NCBI RefSeq assembly: GCF_000411295.1
Contig: NZ_KE150421.1
Location: forward strand, 1,035,645-1,099,644
Source: Paenisporosarcina sp. HGH0030
GTDB taxonomy: Bacteria; Bacillota; Bacilli; Bacillales_A; Planococcaceae
Reading direction: 5' to 3'
Length of the DNA stretch: 64,000 nucleotides
Under the pieces are notes generated by a model that did no database searches, was not told where the DNA came from, and saw only the letters and a program-made list of their open reading frames with translations. Position numbers and translations under genes: made by a program. The first letter of the stretch is position 1; each line of letters opens with the position of its first letter. Below, piece after piece: positions 36,398 to 45,755 of this stretch.

Positions 36398-37438
36398 TTA
36401 AATAATTCCGTCTTCAATCATTGCTTCAGCTATTTGGATTGAGTTCAATGCTGCACCTTTTAATAAATTATCTGCAACAATCCACATGTGGAACCCTTTG
36501 TCATTTGACAGATCTTTTCGAATGCGACCAACGAAAACTGCATCTTGACCTTCTGCAAACAAAGGCATAGGGTATTGTTGTTTCGCAGGATTATCAAGTA
36601 CTTCAATACCTTTTGCAGCTTCTAAAATGGACCTTATATCAGCAACGCTTACGCCCTCTTTATCGACTTCAATAAAGACAGACTCAGAGTGGCCAGATAC
36701 AACCGGCAATCGTACACATGTAGCTGCAACCGATAAATCCGGAGCATGCATGATTTTCTTCGTTTCATTAATCATTTTCATTTCTTCCAGTGTAAAGCCA
36801 TTATCATCAAATGTATCAATTTGAGGAATAGCATTGAACGCGATTGGATAATGTGTCTCAGCACTTTTAACTGGCAATACTTGAGCCACTGCATTTTTAG
36901 TTTCCCCAAATGTAGCACTTTGGGCTTCGAGCTCATTAATTGCAACAGCTCCAGCACCTGAAACAGCTTGATACGTGGAAACGATCACATTATTCAAACC
37001 AAACGCTTCTTTAATTGGTTGCAATGCACAAACCATTTGAATCGTCGAACAGTTTGGATTGGCTATGATGCCATTGTGCAATTTAAGATCTTGACGATTC
37101 ACTTCAGGCACGACGAGTGGAATATCTTTATCCATTCGGAATGCACTTGTGTTGTCGATAACGACTGCCCCACGTTTAGCCGCTTCTGGCGCAAGGACTT
37201 TCGAAACTGATCCTCCTGCGCTGAATAATGCAATATCAACACCCTCAAATGCCTCAGGTGTCGCTTCTTCAATCGTATAAGATTTCCCTTTGAATTCAAT
37301 GTTTTTTCCGGCTGAACGTTTTGAAGCCAGGAACTTTATATGTTGAATTGGAAAATTTCGTTTTACGAGTTGTTCCATCATTTTCTCTCCAACTGCACCG
37401 GTTGCACCGACAACAGCTACTGTGTAGCTTTTAGCCAT
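36398..37438 (-). CDS. asd: Aspartate-semialdehyde dehydrogenase
   Basis: Makes aspartate semialdehyde for diaminopimelate, lysine, threonine and methionine synthesis. The 346-residue enzyme has the NADP motif VVGATGAVGEKM and the catalytic cysteine in NPNCSTIQM. The start is the ATG at MAKSYTVAV behind GGGAG; an ATG three codons earlier is less well spaced. Directly upstream of dapA. Confidence 0.97.
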   Translation of the reverse strand: MAKSYTVAVVGATGAVGEKMMEQLVKRNFPIQHIKFLASKRSAGKNIEFKGKSYTIEEATPEAFEGVDIALFSAGGSVSKVLAPEAAKRGAVVIDNTSAFRMDKDIPLVVPEVNRQDLKLHNGIIANPNCSTIQMVCALQPIKEAFGLNNVIVSTYQAVSGAGAVAINELEAQSATFGETKNAVAQVLPVKSAETHYPIAFNAIPQIDTFDDNGFTLEEMKMINETKKIMHAPDLSVAATCVRLPVVSGHSESVFIEVDKEGVSVADIRSILEAAKGIEVLDNPAKQQYPMPLFAEGQDAVFVGRIRKDLSNDKGFHMWIVADNLLKGAALNSIQIAEAMIEDGII

Positions 37439-37516
37439 GACACTCACTCCCTCTAGCCAACTAATTGGTCATAATGACGGTATTGTATCATAAACTTGCG
37501 TGATTGTGCATGAAAA

Positions 37517-38110
37517 TTAATCCGATTGCCCGTGTTGGATTAATAAGGGTTGAAGTTGTTGATGTTCTAGAGCTTTGACAATCGTTGGTAGAATCTGATT
37601 GAAATCGGAGATGAGGGAGTTTGGTTTTTTATATGGATCATCCTGACCGAATGGAATGAAGTAAATGTGTTTGGCATTTATTAATCTCATGACGTTTACG
37701 CCATTTAATCCAAGTGCATCATTAGTTGAAATGCCAAGGACGACAGGTCGACCGATTCGCATGGTTGCTTTGGCAGCCATCAAAACAGGTGAATCCGTTA
37801 TTGCATTAGCTAAGCGACTGATTGAATTGCCCGTTATTGGTGCAATGACCATGCAATCAAGTGGCGCTTTTGGTCCGAGTGGTTCTGCATCGGCAATAGT
37901 GGAAATTACTTTTGCCCCAGCAGCATCCTCTATTTTTCTTACCCATTCATCCCCTGTGCCAAAGCGAGTGGCAGCTACTAGCACGGAATGTGAAACGACT
38001 GGTACAACCACTGCACCCTGTTCTCTCAAAATAGTGATTTTCGGAACTACTTCTTCATACGTACAATGTGATGCTGTTATACCGAACCCTATTCTTTTAC
38101 CTGTTAGCAC
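37517..38110 (-). CDS. spoVFB: Dipicolinate synthase subunit B
   Basis: A 197-residue flavoprotein-like subunit (GFGITASHCTYEEV, APITGNSISRLANAITDSPVLM) of the spore dipicolinate synthase (also called dpaB). It acts in the mother cell to make the dipicolinic acid of the spore core. GTG start with AGGAGG. It begins 11 bp after spoVFA; asd follows after 78 bp. Confidence 0.95.
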   Translation of the reverse strand: MLTGKRIGFGITASHCTYEEVVPKITILREQGAVVVPVVSHSVLVAATRFGTGDEWVRKIEDAAGAKVISTIADAEPLGPKAPLDCMVIAPITGNSISRLANAITDSPVLMAAKATMRIGRPVVLGISTNDALGLNGVNVMRLINAKHIYFIPFGQDDPYKKPNSLISDFNQILPTIVKALEHQQLQPLLIQHGQSD

Positions 38111-38121
38111 ACCGTTCCTCC

Positions 38122-38922
38122 TTAGATATCTTTAGCTGATTCTGTCAAACATTTAAACAATATTTTTGATGCATCTTCTTTCAAAAATTGCCCTGGCAAA
38201 GAAGTACAGAGGCGATAGCATTCAGCATAATCGCCCTCCAATTCTAAGCAGCCAGGAGCGGAAGCAATATCATAAAACCGTTTGCTGGTTTTTAGTAACG
38301 ATTGATAATCTTCTGTTAACCATTTCGCAGGAATTGTGTTGATGAATATTGCCTGATCACAGGAAATTCCTTTTTCTAATTTTTTCACTTCGTAGCCCAT
38401 CGCCTGAGCTTCAGCCAATTGGACTGGTGAGCGTACGACTATCAGTGGATGTGCATCCATCCGTTTAAGCTGTGTCGCCAGCAATTTTGCTACTCGCCCG
38501 AAACCGGATATCATAAATTGTTTGCCTGCAACGGTTTCATGTTCTTCTAGATAATAGGCAGCAATAAATCCTTCTGCCGTTAACTTTGCATTCAACCAAA
38601 TAAATTGTTCATCTTCAAGGTAGGCTACTGTATTCAGTTCACTTGCTTCAAAAAAGCGTGTCCACTCTGGAGATAATTTTCCGATGAAACATTTTTTTAC
38701 GTTTTGAAAAAATTCCATTCCAATTGTATCGGTTACAATTTCAAGTGGCTGAATAGGTAAGACCATGATTTCTGGTTGAAAAGACAACAAATCCCGTTCC
38801 ACTTGATAACTCCATGCTTTGGATGGGATATATAATACTTGCTCGTCAATGTTTTTCAACAAAGTAGCAAGCTTTTCCATGCGAGGATCCGTACCTATGA
38901 CACACCATTTTCGGTTCGTCAT
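38122..38922 (-). CDS. spoVFA: Dipicolinate synthase subunit A (divergent)
   Basis: The NAD-binding subunit of dipicolinate synthase (also called dpaA), here 266 residues, shorter than B. subtilis (about 297), mainly in the N-terminal half. The Rossmann motif is GFGRVAKLLATQL (about 138-150), and INTIPAKWLT and YDIASAPGCLE follow the family. Start overlaps ymxH by ATGA. The pairing with spoVFB makes the call firm despite divergence. Confidence 0.88.
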   Translation of the reverse strand: MTNRKWCVIGTDPRMEKLATLLKNIDEQVLYIPSKAWSYQVERDLLSFQPEIMVLPIQPLEIVTDTIGMEFFQNVKKCFIGKLSPEWTRFFEASELNTVAYLEDEQFIWLNAKLTAEGFIAAYYLEEHETVAGKQFMISGFGRVAKLLATQLKRMDAHPLIVVRSPVQLAEAQAMGYEVKKLEKGISCDQAIFINTIPAKWLTEDYQSLLKTSKRFYDIASAPGCLELEGDYAECYRLCTSLPGQFLKEDASKILFKCLTESAKDI

Positions 38923-39188
38923 ATGGATTGATCCGCATGTAGATGAGACGTCTTAGTGAAGAGTATCCGATGTTCACCGATAAGGACGATATCTTCCCAA
39001 GCAATGTAGACATTTTGACTGGTTGATTTCGATTTAAAGGGCCGATTGCCTTGTTCTTTTAATACGAGAAATCCAATGATTTTTCCACTCGTTGGCTCAA
39101 ATAGTAATTCAGTATCAGCAAGCAATCCAAATCGTTTGCCGTCTTCAACTTGGATTAATTCTTTTACCGCCAATTCTGATAGCAACAT
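38919..39188 (-). CDS. ymxH: YmxH, YlmC/YmxH-family PRC-barrel protein
   Basis: An 89-residue protein of the YlmC/YmxH family with a PRC-barrel-like fold (LSELAVKELIQVEDGKRFGLL). B. subtilis has it at the same place before spoVFA. ATG start with GGAGGAG upstream. Biochemical function unknown; spore-linked by context. The normal neighbour mlpA is separated by a 1.5-kb insertion. Confidence 0.85.
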   Translation of the reverse strand: MLLSELAVKELIQVEDGKRFGLLADTELLFEPTSGKIIGFLVLKEQGNRPFKSKSTSQNVYIAWEDIVLIGEHRILFTKTSHLHADQSI

Positions 39189-39250
39189 ATGACTCCTCCT
39201 CCATGTTCATCTCCTTAAATATATGCAAAAAAAGACCACATGTTCACACG

Positions 39251-39590
39251 AAAAGCAGAAAGCGCTACTTTAGCTCGACTCCGACGGTGGAAGAAACGAA
39301 TCGGAAACCCGTTTCCGAATGAGGTTCTGAAGCGGAGGTGCGAGCTGGCGCTTGGAGCTAGACATCACGAAATGTGAAGATGGCCAATTTAGACCGACGC
39401 CGGCGCTGGAAGGGCCGATTCGAAAGCTTGCTTTCGAAAGAGGTTTAGGAGGGAAGGCGAAAGCGCGACATCGTGTCGCTACGCCTTCATGACCCACATC
39501 CTGTGGGCCCAAGCTTAGGTGCGGTCTGGCCTTCGGAGCTAGACATCAAGAAATGTGAAGAAGGTCATGTTAAACCAACTTCTACCGTGG
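39251..39590. repeat. Tandem array of hairpin-rich intergenic repeats
   Basis: Two and a partial unit, about 120-180 bp each. Unit starts resemble GACCGACGCC...TGGAAG at about 39273, 39391 and 39572. Unit ends share GGAGCTAGACATCA then GAAATGTGAAGA (39354 and 39535 on, 181 bp apart). Internal hairpins include CGGAAAC/GTTTCCG, TTCGAAAGC/GCTTTCGAA, GCGACA/TGTCGC and CCCACA/TGTGGG. No gene in the 39189-39726 gap. A related copy lies at 7637-7722. Confidence 0.75.
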
Positions 39591-39607
39591 AAGGTGTTAA
39601 GGACAAA

Positions 39608-39646
39608 GAGGGGTGGACTGTGACTAAGTCACTTCGTCCACCCCTC
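39608..39646. repeat. Strong nested hairpin
   Basis: GAGGGGTGGAC (39608-39618) pairs perfectly with GTCCACCCCTC (39636-39646); inside, GTGAC and GTCAC pair around TAA. No T-run follows on either strand beyond TTTG, so terminator function is uncertain. Located just after the repeat array. Confidence 0.7.
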
Positions 39647-39726
39647 AACAATTGTTGATATTTCAGTCTTAAATAGAGCCTAAATTTTAATGTCAGTTTT
39701 TTGATACGCACCCTTAGTTTTTTAAG

Positions 39727-40311
39727 TCAAACTGGTTTGCTACTTTTCTCAAGAAGTAATGCTCTATGTTCTTTTGCCAGGGTCATCAACACAAATTTAT
39801 TGGACTTAATCAAATTATTAATTCTATCTGCTTCGTAACATGCACTATTGTATAAAGTGTTATCAATTATTCCGACAGCTAACGCATCTTCGAGTTCATC
39901 AGCATCTAACTGAATAATTTCTCCTGATGGTAGTACAACAATATCTAGAAATAAGTCGTCCAACCAAGGTATATCATTTTCACAACCATTGCTTTGACAG
40001 ATATCAATATACCACTGAACAACCTCGCCTTTAGAATCGAACATCGTTGTTAATGAATGGCTTTTTCCACTTGGGAAATGTTGTAGCCAACTATAACCGT
40101 CATTAACAATACAAACATTTCTTTCACCGTATTTAACAAATAACGGCTCTGAAACACGATGAACTTTTAGTAAAGTAACATATCCTTGAAACTCTTCGGT
40201 ATCAAGAAAAGATTGTATATATTCTCTTTTTGTTACTCTCTTCCATCCTGAACGGTCACCATATTTCCTTTTTAACAAGTTCTCAACCCCTAAAAGAAAA
40301 TACACTCTCAT
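39727..40311 (-). CDS. DUF402-domain protein
   Basis: About 194 residues with a DUF402 (NtdP-like) domain: VCIVNDGYSWLQHFPSGKSH, MFDSKGEVVQWYIDIC, DDLFLDIVVLPSGEIIQLDADEL. The family includes nucleoside di/triphosphatases; the acidic motif region (DLFLD, LDADELEDA) fits metal binding. The start is uncertain: an ATG at 40311 lies 2 nt from AAGGA, and a GTG two codons in lies 8 nt from it; a longer frame runs to 40404. The gene is inserted between ymxH and mlpA, which are adjacent in B. subtilis, and is flanked by structured repeats. Confidence 0.75.
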   Translation of the reverse strand: MRVYFLLGVENLLKRKYGDRSGWKRVTKREYIQSFLDTEEFQGYVTLLKVHRVSEPLFVKYGERNVCIVNDGYSWLQHFPSGKSHSLTTMFDSKGEVVQWYIDICQSNGCENDIPWLDDLFLDIVVLPSGEIIQLDADELEDALAVGIIDNTLYNSACYEADRINNLIKSNKFVLMTLAKEHRALLLEKSSKPV

Positions 40312-40430
40312 ATTCCTTGTTAAACTAACTGGTTTTAGTAATTTAAGAAGGTAGTGTAAAAATGGATACGTACTTAATGAATGATAAGTTTCAATGATTG
40401 GCAATCAGTCAATTGTATCAGCATCTCTAA

Positions 40431-40603
40431 AGGGAATTGTGACACTCCCGCCGAAAAACTGACTTTCGAGACCCTGGAGAGCTTAAGCTCGAAGCGGCTC
40501 GGGAGTTAGTCTGCAGGAAAGATTAGGACCAAAGGTTGATTGGGTCTAATCTTTCCTACGAAGCAGTGCAGCAATGTAGAGCACGGGTTTTAGTAAATTC
40601 CCT
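40431..40603. repeat. Nested inverted-repeat element
   Basis: Outer arms AGGGAATT (40431-40438) and AATTCCCT (40596-40603). Inside, ACTCCCG (40444-40450) pairs with CGGGAGT (40500-40506), GAGCTTAAGCTC (40479-40490) is a perfect palindrome, and AGGAAAGATTAG pairs with CTAATCTTTCCT (40515-40557). Non-coding. It may be a small mobile element remnant or a structured RNA. Confidence 0.6.
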
Positions 40604-40632
40604 ACATATTTCATATCTAAATCAAATTAAAA

Positions 40633-40674
40633 AGACTGCAAACAAACTCAAAAATAAGAGTTTGTCTACAGTCT
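40633..40674 (-). terminator. Intrinsic terminator of mlpA
   Basis: AGACTG with CAGTCT, and ACAAACTC with GAGTTTGT, form a long stem with small bulges and a T-run on the minus strand. Confidence 0.9.
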
Positions 40675-40691
40675 GAGACAATTACAAAGGA

Positions 40692-41918
40692 TTAGTCTTT
40701 TGGTGTAATGATTGAGATGGCTGGTTGAATGGTAAAAATATCCGTTACGAGTTTCTGTACTTGATGGATATGCACTTCATCAATCGACTCCAATACTTCA
40801 TCATACGTTTTATGTTCATTGAAAATTAATTCATTTTTCCCATTGCGATTCATTCGAGCGTTCGTGCTCTCTAAACCGAGCATTAAATTTCCTTTTAATT
40901 GCTCTTTTGCATTGTTCACTTCTGTATCGGTAACCCCTTCATCCACCACTTTTTGAATGGTTTCATAAATGGTTTCCTGGAGTTTCTGCAATTGATTGCT
41001 GGAAGTCCCTCCATAAATAGCAACGGATCCTGCATCTTCATATGAAGAATGATACGAATAGATGGAGTAAGCCAACGCTTTTTCTTCACGGACTTCCTGG
41101 AACAGACGGGAAGACATATTTCCACCCAGAATATTATTCAATACAACAAGATCATAAATATGCTTATCTTTCACGCTTAGTCCAGGATAGCCAAGACATA
41201 TATGCCCTTGTTCCGTTTCGCGTGATTTACGTGATTCACCCGGTTGGAAAACTGGTGTGTCAAACGATGGACGAGCAGACATTGCAGTACTTGATCTGAA
41301 TTGACCGAATAAGGAATCAGTGTAATCGATCAAGCCATCCGGAATATTCCCCGCGATAGAAATCACAATATGTTCAGGTCGATAATGATGATCCATAAAT
41401 TGATGGATTGAATCTTTGTTGAACGTTTCGAGTGATTCTTTAGTCCCCAAAATCGATGCACCTAGCGTCTGGTTGGGATACATCACATTCCATAATTGTT
41501 CATGGACATCATCATCAGGTGTATCTTCTACCATCAGTATTTCTTCTAATACCACTTGGCGTTCTTTCTCTAATTCCTGTTCATCAAACTGAGAATGGAA
41601 AAACATATCTGCCAATACCGAAATGGCATGCTTCGCATGATGGTCTAATACTTTTGCATAATAGCAGGTTTGTTCTTTTGATGTAAATGCATTGACATGA
41701 CCACCAATACGATCGAACTCTTCAGCAATCTGACGAGCAGACCGAGTAGCAGTTCCTTTAAAAAGCATATGTTCGATAAAATGAGTTAAGCCATTTTCTT
41801 CAGGTTTTTCATGTCTAGATCCAACATCAACCCATACTCCGACAGCAACTGATCGGACATGTGGGATGTGTTCATAGACAATACGCACACCGTTTTGACT
41901 TGTTCTTTTTTGTAACAC
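40692..41918 (-). CDS. mlpA: M16 processing peptidase MlpA (YmxG)
   Basis: A 408-residue M16 zinc peptidase. The inverted zinc motif HxxEH is HFIEHMLFKGT (residues about 46-56), with a downstream glutamate-bearing helix. In B. subtilis the orthologue modulates extracellular protease gene expression. The GTG start has GGGGG 8 nt upstream. A terminator-type hairpin ends about 20 nt before the start, leaving little room for a promoter. Confidence 0.92.
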   Translation of the reverse strand: MLQKRTSQNGVRIVYEHIPHVRSVAVGVWVDVGSRHEKPEENGLTHFIEHMLFKGTATRSARQIAEEFDRIGGHVNAFTSKEQTCYYAKVLDHHAKHAISVLADMFFHSQFDEQELEKERQVVLEEILMVEDTPDDDVHEQLWNVMYPNQTLGASILGTKESLETFNKDSIHQFMDHHYRPEHIVISIAGNIPDGLIDYTDSLFGQFRSSTAMSARPSFDTPVFQPGESRKSRETEQGHICLGYPGLSVKDKHIYDLVVLNNILGGNMSSRLFQEVREEKALAYSIYSYHSSYEDAGSVAIYGGTSSNQLQKLQETIYETIQKVVDEGVTDTEVNNAKEQLKGNLMLGLESTNARMNRNGKNELIFNEHKTYDEVLESIDEVHIHQVQKLVTDIFTIQPAISIITPKD

Positions 41919-41940
41919 ACTAAAAGCCCCCAAACTTTAG

Positions 41941-41977
41941 AAAAAAGGTTGCCATTCACTGATTGGCAACCTTTTTT
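41941..41977. terminator. Bidirectional-looking terminator between pnp and mlpA
   Basis: AAAAAAGGTTGCCA and TGGCAACCTTTTTT form a 14-bp perfect stem with a 9-nt loop. On the minus strand the T-run ends just before the mlpA ribosome-binding site. Confidence 0.92.
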
Positions 41978-42096
41978 CTTTGTTTACTATTAAGAAAGAA
42001 TAAACTTTTTTTCAGTTGTTTTCTTTTTTCAAGTTTAGCTATATATAAGCTCCAAACGCCTGTCAGGATTACGTGACGTTTCTCGCTATTCTTATA

Positions 42097-44214
42097 TTAT
42101 GCTTCCTCTTTTTCTGCCGCTTCTTTTTCTTCTTTTACGACAATTTTACGCGACAAGTTCACGCGACCTTGGTTATCAATTTCAATAACTTTGACGAACA
42201 TTTCATCGCCAAGTTTTAAAACATCTTCAACTGCTTTCGTACGTTCTTCCTGGATTTCAGAAATATGAAGTAGTCCATCTTTACCAGGGAAGATTTCTAG
42301 GAATGCACCGAATTTTTCAATACGTTTCACTTTAGCCATATAGTATTCACCAACAGCTGCTTCGCGCACGATATTTTCAATGATTTCTTTTGCACGTGCA
42401 TTCATTTCCTGGTCAATTGAAGAAATGTAAATCGTACCATCTTGCTCTGTATCGATTTTCACGCCAGTTTCATCGATGATTTTGTTGATTTGCTTACCAC
42501 CCGGTCCAATAACGTCACGGATCTTATCAGGATTGATTTTTATCATGATAATTTTCGGTGCATATTGAGACAAATTCGTGCGTGGTTCAGAGATTGTTGC
42601 CATCATACTATCTAAAATATGCATACGGCCGATTTTTGCTTGTGTCAATGCCTCTTCTAAAATGCTGCGAGACAAGCCATCAATTTTAATATCCATTTGA
42701 AGTGCCGTAACACCTTTAGCAGTACCGGCTACTTTGAAGTCCATATCACCTAAGTGATCTTCCATTCCTTGAATATCCGAAAGAACAGAATAATGCTCAC
42801 CGCGCTTGATAAGACCCATAGCAATACCTGCAACTGGTGCTTTAATTGGAACACCCGCATCCATCATGGCAAGAGTTGATGCACAAATACTTGCTTGAGA
42901 AGTAGAACCGTTTGATTCCAATACCTCAGAAACTAAACGAATTGTGTATGGGAAATCTTTTTCATCAGGAATAACAGCAACAAGTGCACGCTCACCTAAA
43001 GCACCATGACCGATTTCGCGACGACCTGGTCCACGGATAGGTCCTGTTTCCCCAACACTGAATTGAGGGAAATTATAATGATGCATGAAACGTTTCGATT
43101 CTTCGATTCCTAAACCATCGATGATTTGAACATCGCCTAATGCACCTAAAGTAGCAATACTAAGTGCTTGCGTTTGCCCACGAGTAAACAATCCAGAACC
43201 ATGAGTACGAGGCAAAATCCCTGTCTCAGATGATAATGGACGGATCTCATCTAATTTACGGCCATCGGGACGAACTTTATCTTCTGTAATTAAACGGCGA
43301 ACTTCTTCTTTCACCATTTTATCTAAAATTTGGCGAACTTGTTTTAGTGTTGCTTCATCAGCTTCACGTTCAACGTAGATCGCTACAACTTCTTCTTTAA
43401 CTTCAGTGATTGCTAATTCGCGAGCATGTTTTTCATAAACTTGAATGGCACTGTTTAATTTTGTTTCGCACATTTCACTAATTTCGGCAGAAAGTTCAGC
43501 ATCAAGCTCGTAAAGTTTGATGTCCGTTTTCTCTTTACCCATAACCGCGACTACTTCTTCTTGGAACGCGATTAATTTTTTGATTTCTTCATGACCGAAC
43601 ATAATCGCTTCCAACATTACTTCCTCAGGAACTTCAAGTGCCCCTGCCTCAACCATGTTGATTGCCTCTTTTGTACCAGCAACAATTAAATCAATTGTAC
43701 TAACTGCCAATTGTGCTTGATTAGGGTTAATGATAAATTGACCCTCAATCAATCCTACTTGTACGCCTGCAATCGGGCCATCGAAAGGAATATCAGAAAC
43801 AGATAATGCTAAAGAAGATCCTAACATCGCAGCCATTTCAGTCGTGCAATCTTGATCTTTAGACATAACGATTGAAATAACTTGAACTTCATTACGGAAT
43901 CCATCAGGGAATAACGGACGGATTGGACGGTCAATTAGGCGACTCGTCAATACTGCGTTTTCTGATGGGCGTCCTTCACGTTTAATGAAACCACCTGGAA
44001 TTTTCCCTGCTGCGTAAAGACGCTCTTCATAGTTACATGTAAGTGGGAAGAAATCTAATGGCTTAGGATGTTTTGAAGCAGTAGCTGTTGAAAGAACTGT
44101 AGAATCTCCGTAACGGACCATAACAGCACCGTTAGCTTGTTTTGCATATTTGCCTACTTCTACTTGCAATGGACGACCTGCCCATTCGAAATTAAAAATT
44201 TGTTTTTCTGTCAT
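42097..44214 (-). CDS. pnp: Polyribonucleotide nucleotidyltransferase
   Basis: A 705-residue 3'-5' phosphorolytic exoribonuclease of the RNA degradosome. Two RNase PH domains are followed by a KH domain ([19 protein letters not shown], about 560-620) and an S1 domain ([15 protein letters not shown]). The phosphate-binding region [18 protein letters not shown] is intact. Start at [11 protein letters not shown] with GAGGAG upstream. It lies after rpsO and ends about 120 bp before a strong hairpin. Confidence 0.98.
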   Translation of the reverse strand: MTEKQIFNFEWAGRPLQVEVGKYAKQANGAVMVRYGDSTVLSTATASKHPKPLDFFPLTCNYEERLYAAGKIPGGFIKREGRPSENAVLTSRLIDRPIRPLFPDGFRNEVQVISIVMSKDQDCTTEMAAMLGSSLALSVSDIPFDGPIAGVQVGLIEGQFIINPNQAQLAVSTIDLIVAGTKEAINMVEAGALEVPEEVMLEAIMFGHEEIKKLIAFQEEVVAVMGKEKTDIKLYELDAELSAEISEMCETKLNSAIQVYEKHARELAITEVKEEVVAIYVEREADEATLKQVRQILDKMVKEEVRRLITEDKVRPDGRKLDEIRPLSSETGILPRTHGSGLFTRGQTQALSIATLGALGDVQIIDGLGIEESKRFMHHYNFPQFSVGETGPIRGPGRREIGHGALGERALVAVIPDEKDFPYTIRLVSEVLESNGSTSQASICASTLAMMDAGVPIKAPVAGIAMGLIKRGEHYSVLSDIQGMEDHLGDMDFKVAGTAKGVTALQMDIKIDGLSRSILEEALTQAKIGRMHILDSMMATISEPRTNLSQYAPKIIMIKINPDKIRDVIGPGGKQINKIIDETGVKIDTEQDGTIYISSIDQEMNARAKEIIENIVREAAVGEYYMAKVKRIEKFGAFLEIFPGKDGLLHISEIQEERTKAVEDVLKLGDEMFVKVIEIDNQGRVNLSRKIVVKEEKEAAEKEEA

Positions 44215-44364
44215 TGAATGAACTCCTCTCGTACTAAAAATCCTATTAAATTTAGTTGTATGTATCATTAGTAGTGTATCAAAAAAGCGTTTATCATGCG
44301 ATAAATTATAAAATTGTCATTGAGAGTTGGTTCTATACAAAGAAATCTTTTTGAACATAAAGAA

Positions 44365-44386
44365 AAAGCGGGACGAATCCCGCTTT
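44365..44386 (-). terminator. Intrinsic terminator of rpsO
   Basis: AAAGCGGGA and TCCCGCTTT form a 9-bp perfect stem; TTCTTT tail on the minus strand. Confidence 0.9.
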
Positions 44387-44400
44387 CACTAAAATGCATC

Positions 44401-44670
44401 TTATCGACGTAAACCAAGTTTAGCGATCAAGTCACGGTAACGTGATACTTCGTTTTCACGTAAGTATTTTAACAAGTTACGACGACGTCCTACCATTTTG
44501 AATAGGCCACGACGTGAGTGGTGATCTTTCTTGTGTGTACGCAAATGCTCGTTCAAGTTATTAATCTCTTCTGTTAACACAGCGATTTGAATGTCTGCAG
44601 AACCAGTGTCGCTTTCATGAGTACGATACTCAGCGATAAGTTCATTTTTACGTTCTTGTGTAATTGCCAT
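44401..44670 (-). CDS. rpsO: 30S ribosomal protein S15
   Basis: An 89-residue primary rRNA-binding protein of the small subunit; motifs [23 protein letters not shown] and KDHHSRRGL are intact (shown in part). The ATG follows GGAGGTG. The 134-bp leader to ribF contains pairing GC-rich segments (GCTTGGCAAGGCGA region) and could carry the S15 autoregulatory structure, which is known in other Bacillales but not proved here. Confidence 0.97.
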   Translation of the reverse strand: MAITQERKNELIAEYRTHESDTGSADIQIAVLTEEINNLNEHLRTHKKDHHSRRGLFKMVGRRRNLLKYLRENEVSRYRDLIAKLGLRR

Positions 44671-44804
44671 CCGGTTCACCTCCAATACTCTCATAATATC
44701 CCCAATTACCGAGCAAGCGTTGGTGAATCGCCTTGCCAAGCAACGGTTAAGCATATCTCTATGCACTTAAAAATAGTAGCACAGTTTAGATGGATATGCA
44801 ACTG

Positions 44805-45755
44805 TTACTTCAACTCTTGAAAAAACGAAATGGCCGTTTGTTTATCCTTTTCAATTTGTTGTTTCAAGGAGTCGATACCATCAAATTTGCGTTCATCCCG
44901 GATATGATGATACCAATCCAAGGATACTTCTTCTCCATAGATGTTCTTATCAAAATTAAACAAATGGACTTCAATCGTTAATTTTTTTTCATCCGGGTTT
45001 TTAAAAGTCGGTTTATATCCTACATTACAAACGCCATCCACCCATTCGTCTTGAATGAACATGCGCACGGCGTAAACACCCGTTGCTGGAATGTACGACC
45101 CTTCTTTTGCCTGTATATTCGCTGTTGGAAAACCGATTGTACGACCTCGTTTATCCCCATGAACAACGACACCTGGAATTTGGAATGGTCTGCCAAGTAA
45201 TTCATGGACTTTTTCCATATCTCCCTCGGTCAAGGCTTGGCGAATTCGTGTGGAACTGATTTTTTCCTGTTCATCCGATTTTTTCTCCACAACCGAAACG
45301 TCAAAATCATCATTCGCCAATTGAGTCATCACATTCATATCACCTTTTCCGAATGCACCGAATGTAAAATCAAAACCTGCGGTGACGTGTTTTATATGCA
45401 ATTGACGAATGAACGTTTGAACGAATTTTTCTGGAGTCAGCTGAGCGAAATCTGAAGTGAAACGAACAACGAATGCTGTATCGACCCCCATGGATTCAAG
45501 CAATTCCATTTTTTGATCCAAGGGCGTTATATAAAATACTTTCTCATTACGCTTACCTAGAACAATGGAAGGATGCGGGTCGAACGTCATGACCGCTAAT
45601 TTAAGTCCCCGTTCAGTTGCGATTTTCTGAGCATGTCCAATCACTTCTCGATGACCTAAATGAACGCCATCAAAAAAGCCAATCGCTAAAGAAAAAGGAC
45701 CAGATATTACTGAATCATTGAGGTGATGTGGATATGATAAGTGCACAATGTTCAT
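44805..45755 (-). CDS. ribF: Bifunctional riboflavin kinase/FAD synthetase
   Basis: Makes FMN and FAD. The 316-residue protein has the N-terminal adenylyltransferase HxGH-type motif GFFDGVHLGH (about 26-35) and the C-terminal flavokinase motif GRTIGFPTANI (about 200-210). Start overlaps truB by ATGA with AGGAGG upstream. Also called ribC in B. subtilis. Confidence 0.97.
   Translation of the reverse strand: MNIVHLSYPHHLNDSVISGPFSLAIGFFDGVHLGHREVIGHAQKIATERGLKLAVMTFDPHPSIVLGKRNEKVFYITPLDQKMELLESMGVDTAFVVRFTSDFAQLTPEKFVQTFIRQLHIKHVTAGFDFTFGAFGKGDMNVMTQLANDDFDVSVVEKKSDEQEKISSTRIRQALTEGDMEKVHELLGRPFQIPGVVVHGDKRGRTIGFPTANIQAKEGSYIPATGVYAVRMFIQDEWVDGVCNVGYKPTFKNPDEKKLTIEVHLFNFDKNIYGEEVSLDWYHHIRDERKFDGIDSLKQQIEKDKQTAISFFQELK

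Noticed and set aside
39270-39512. 80-codon minus-strand frame across the repeat array
   Set aside because: It crosses unit borders, has no ribosome-binding site and no similarity that I recognise.
39251-39590. CRISPR array
   Set aside because: The units are long, unequal and hairpin-rich; there are no short constant repeats with uniform spacers and no cas genes.
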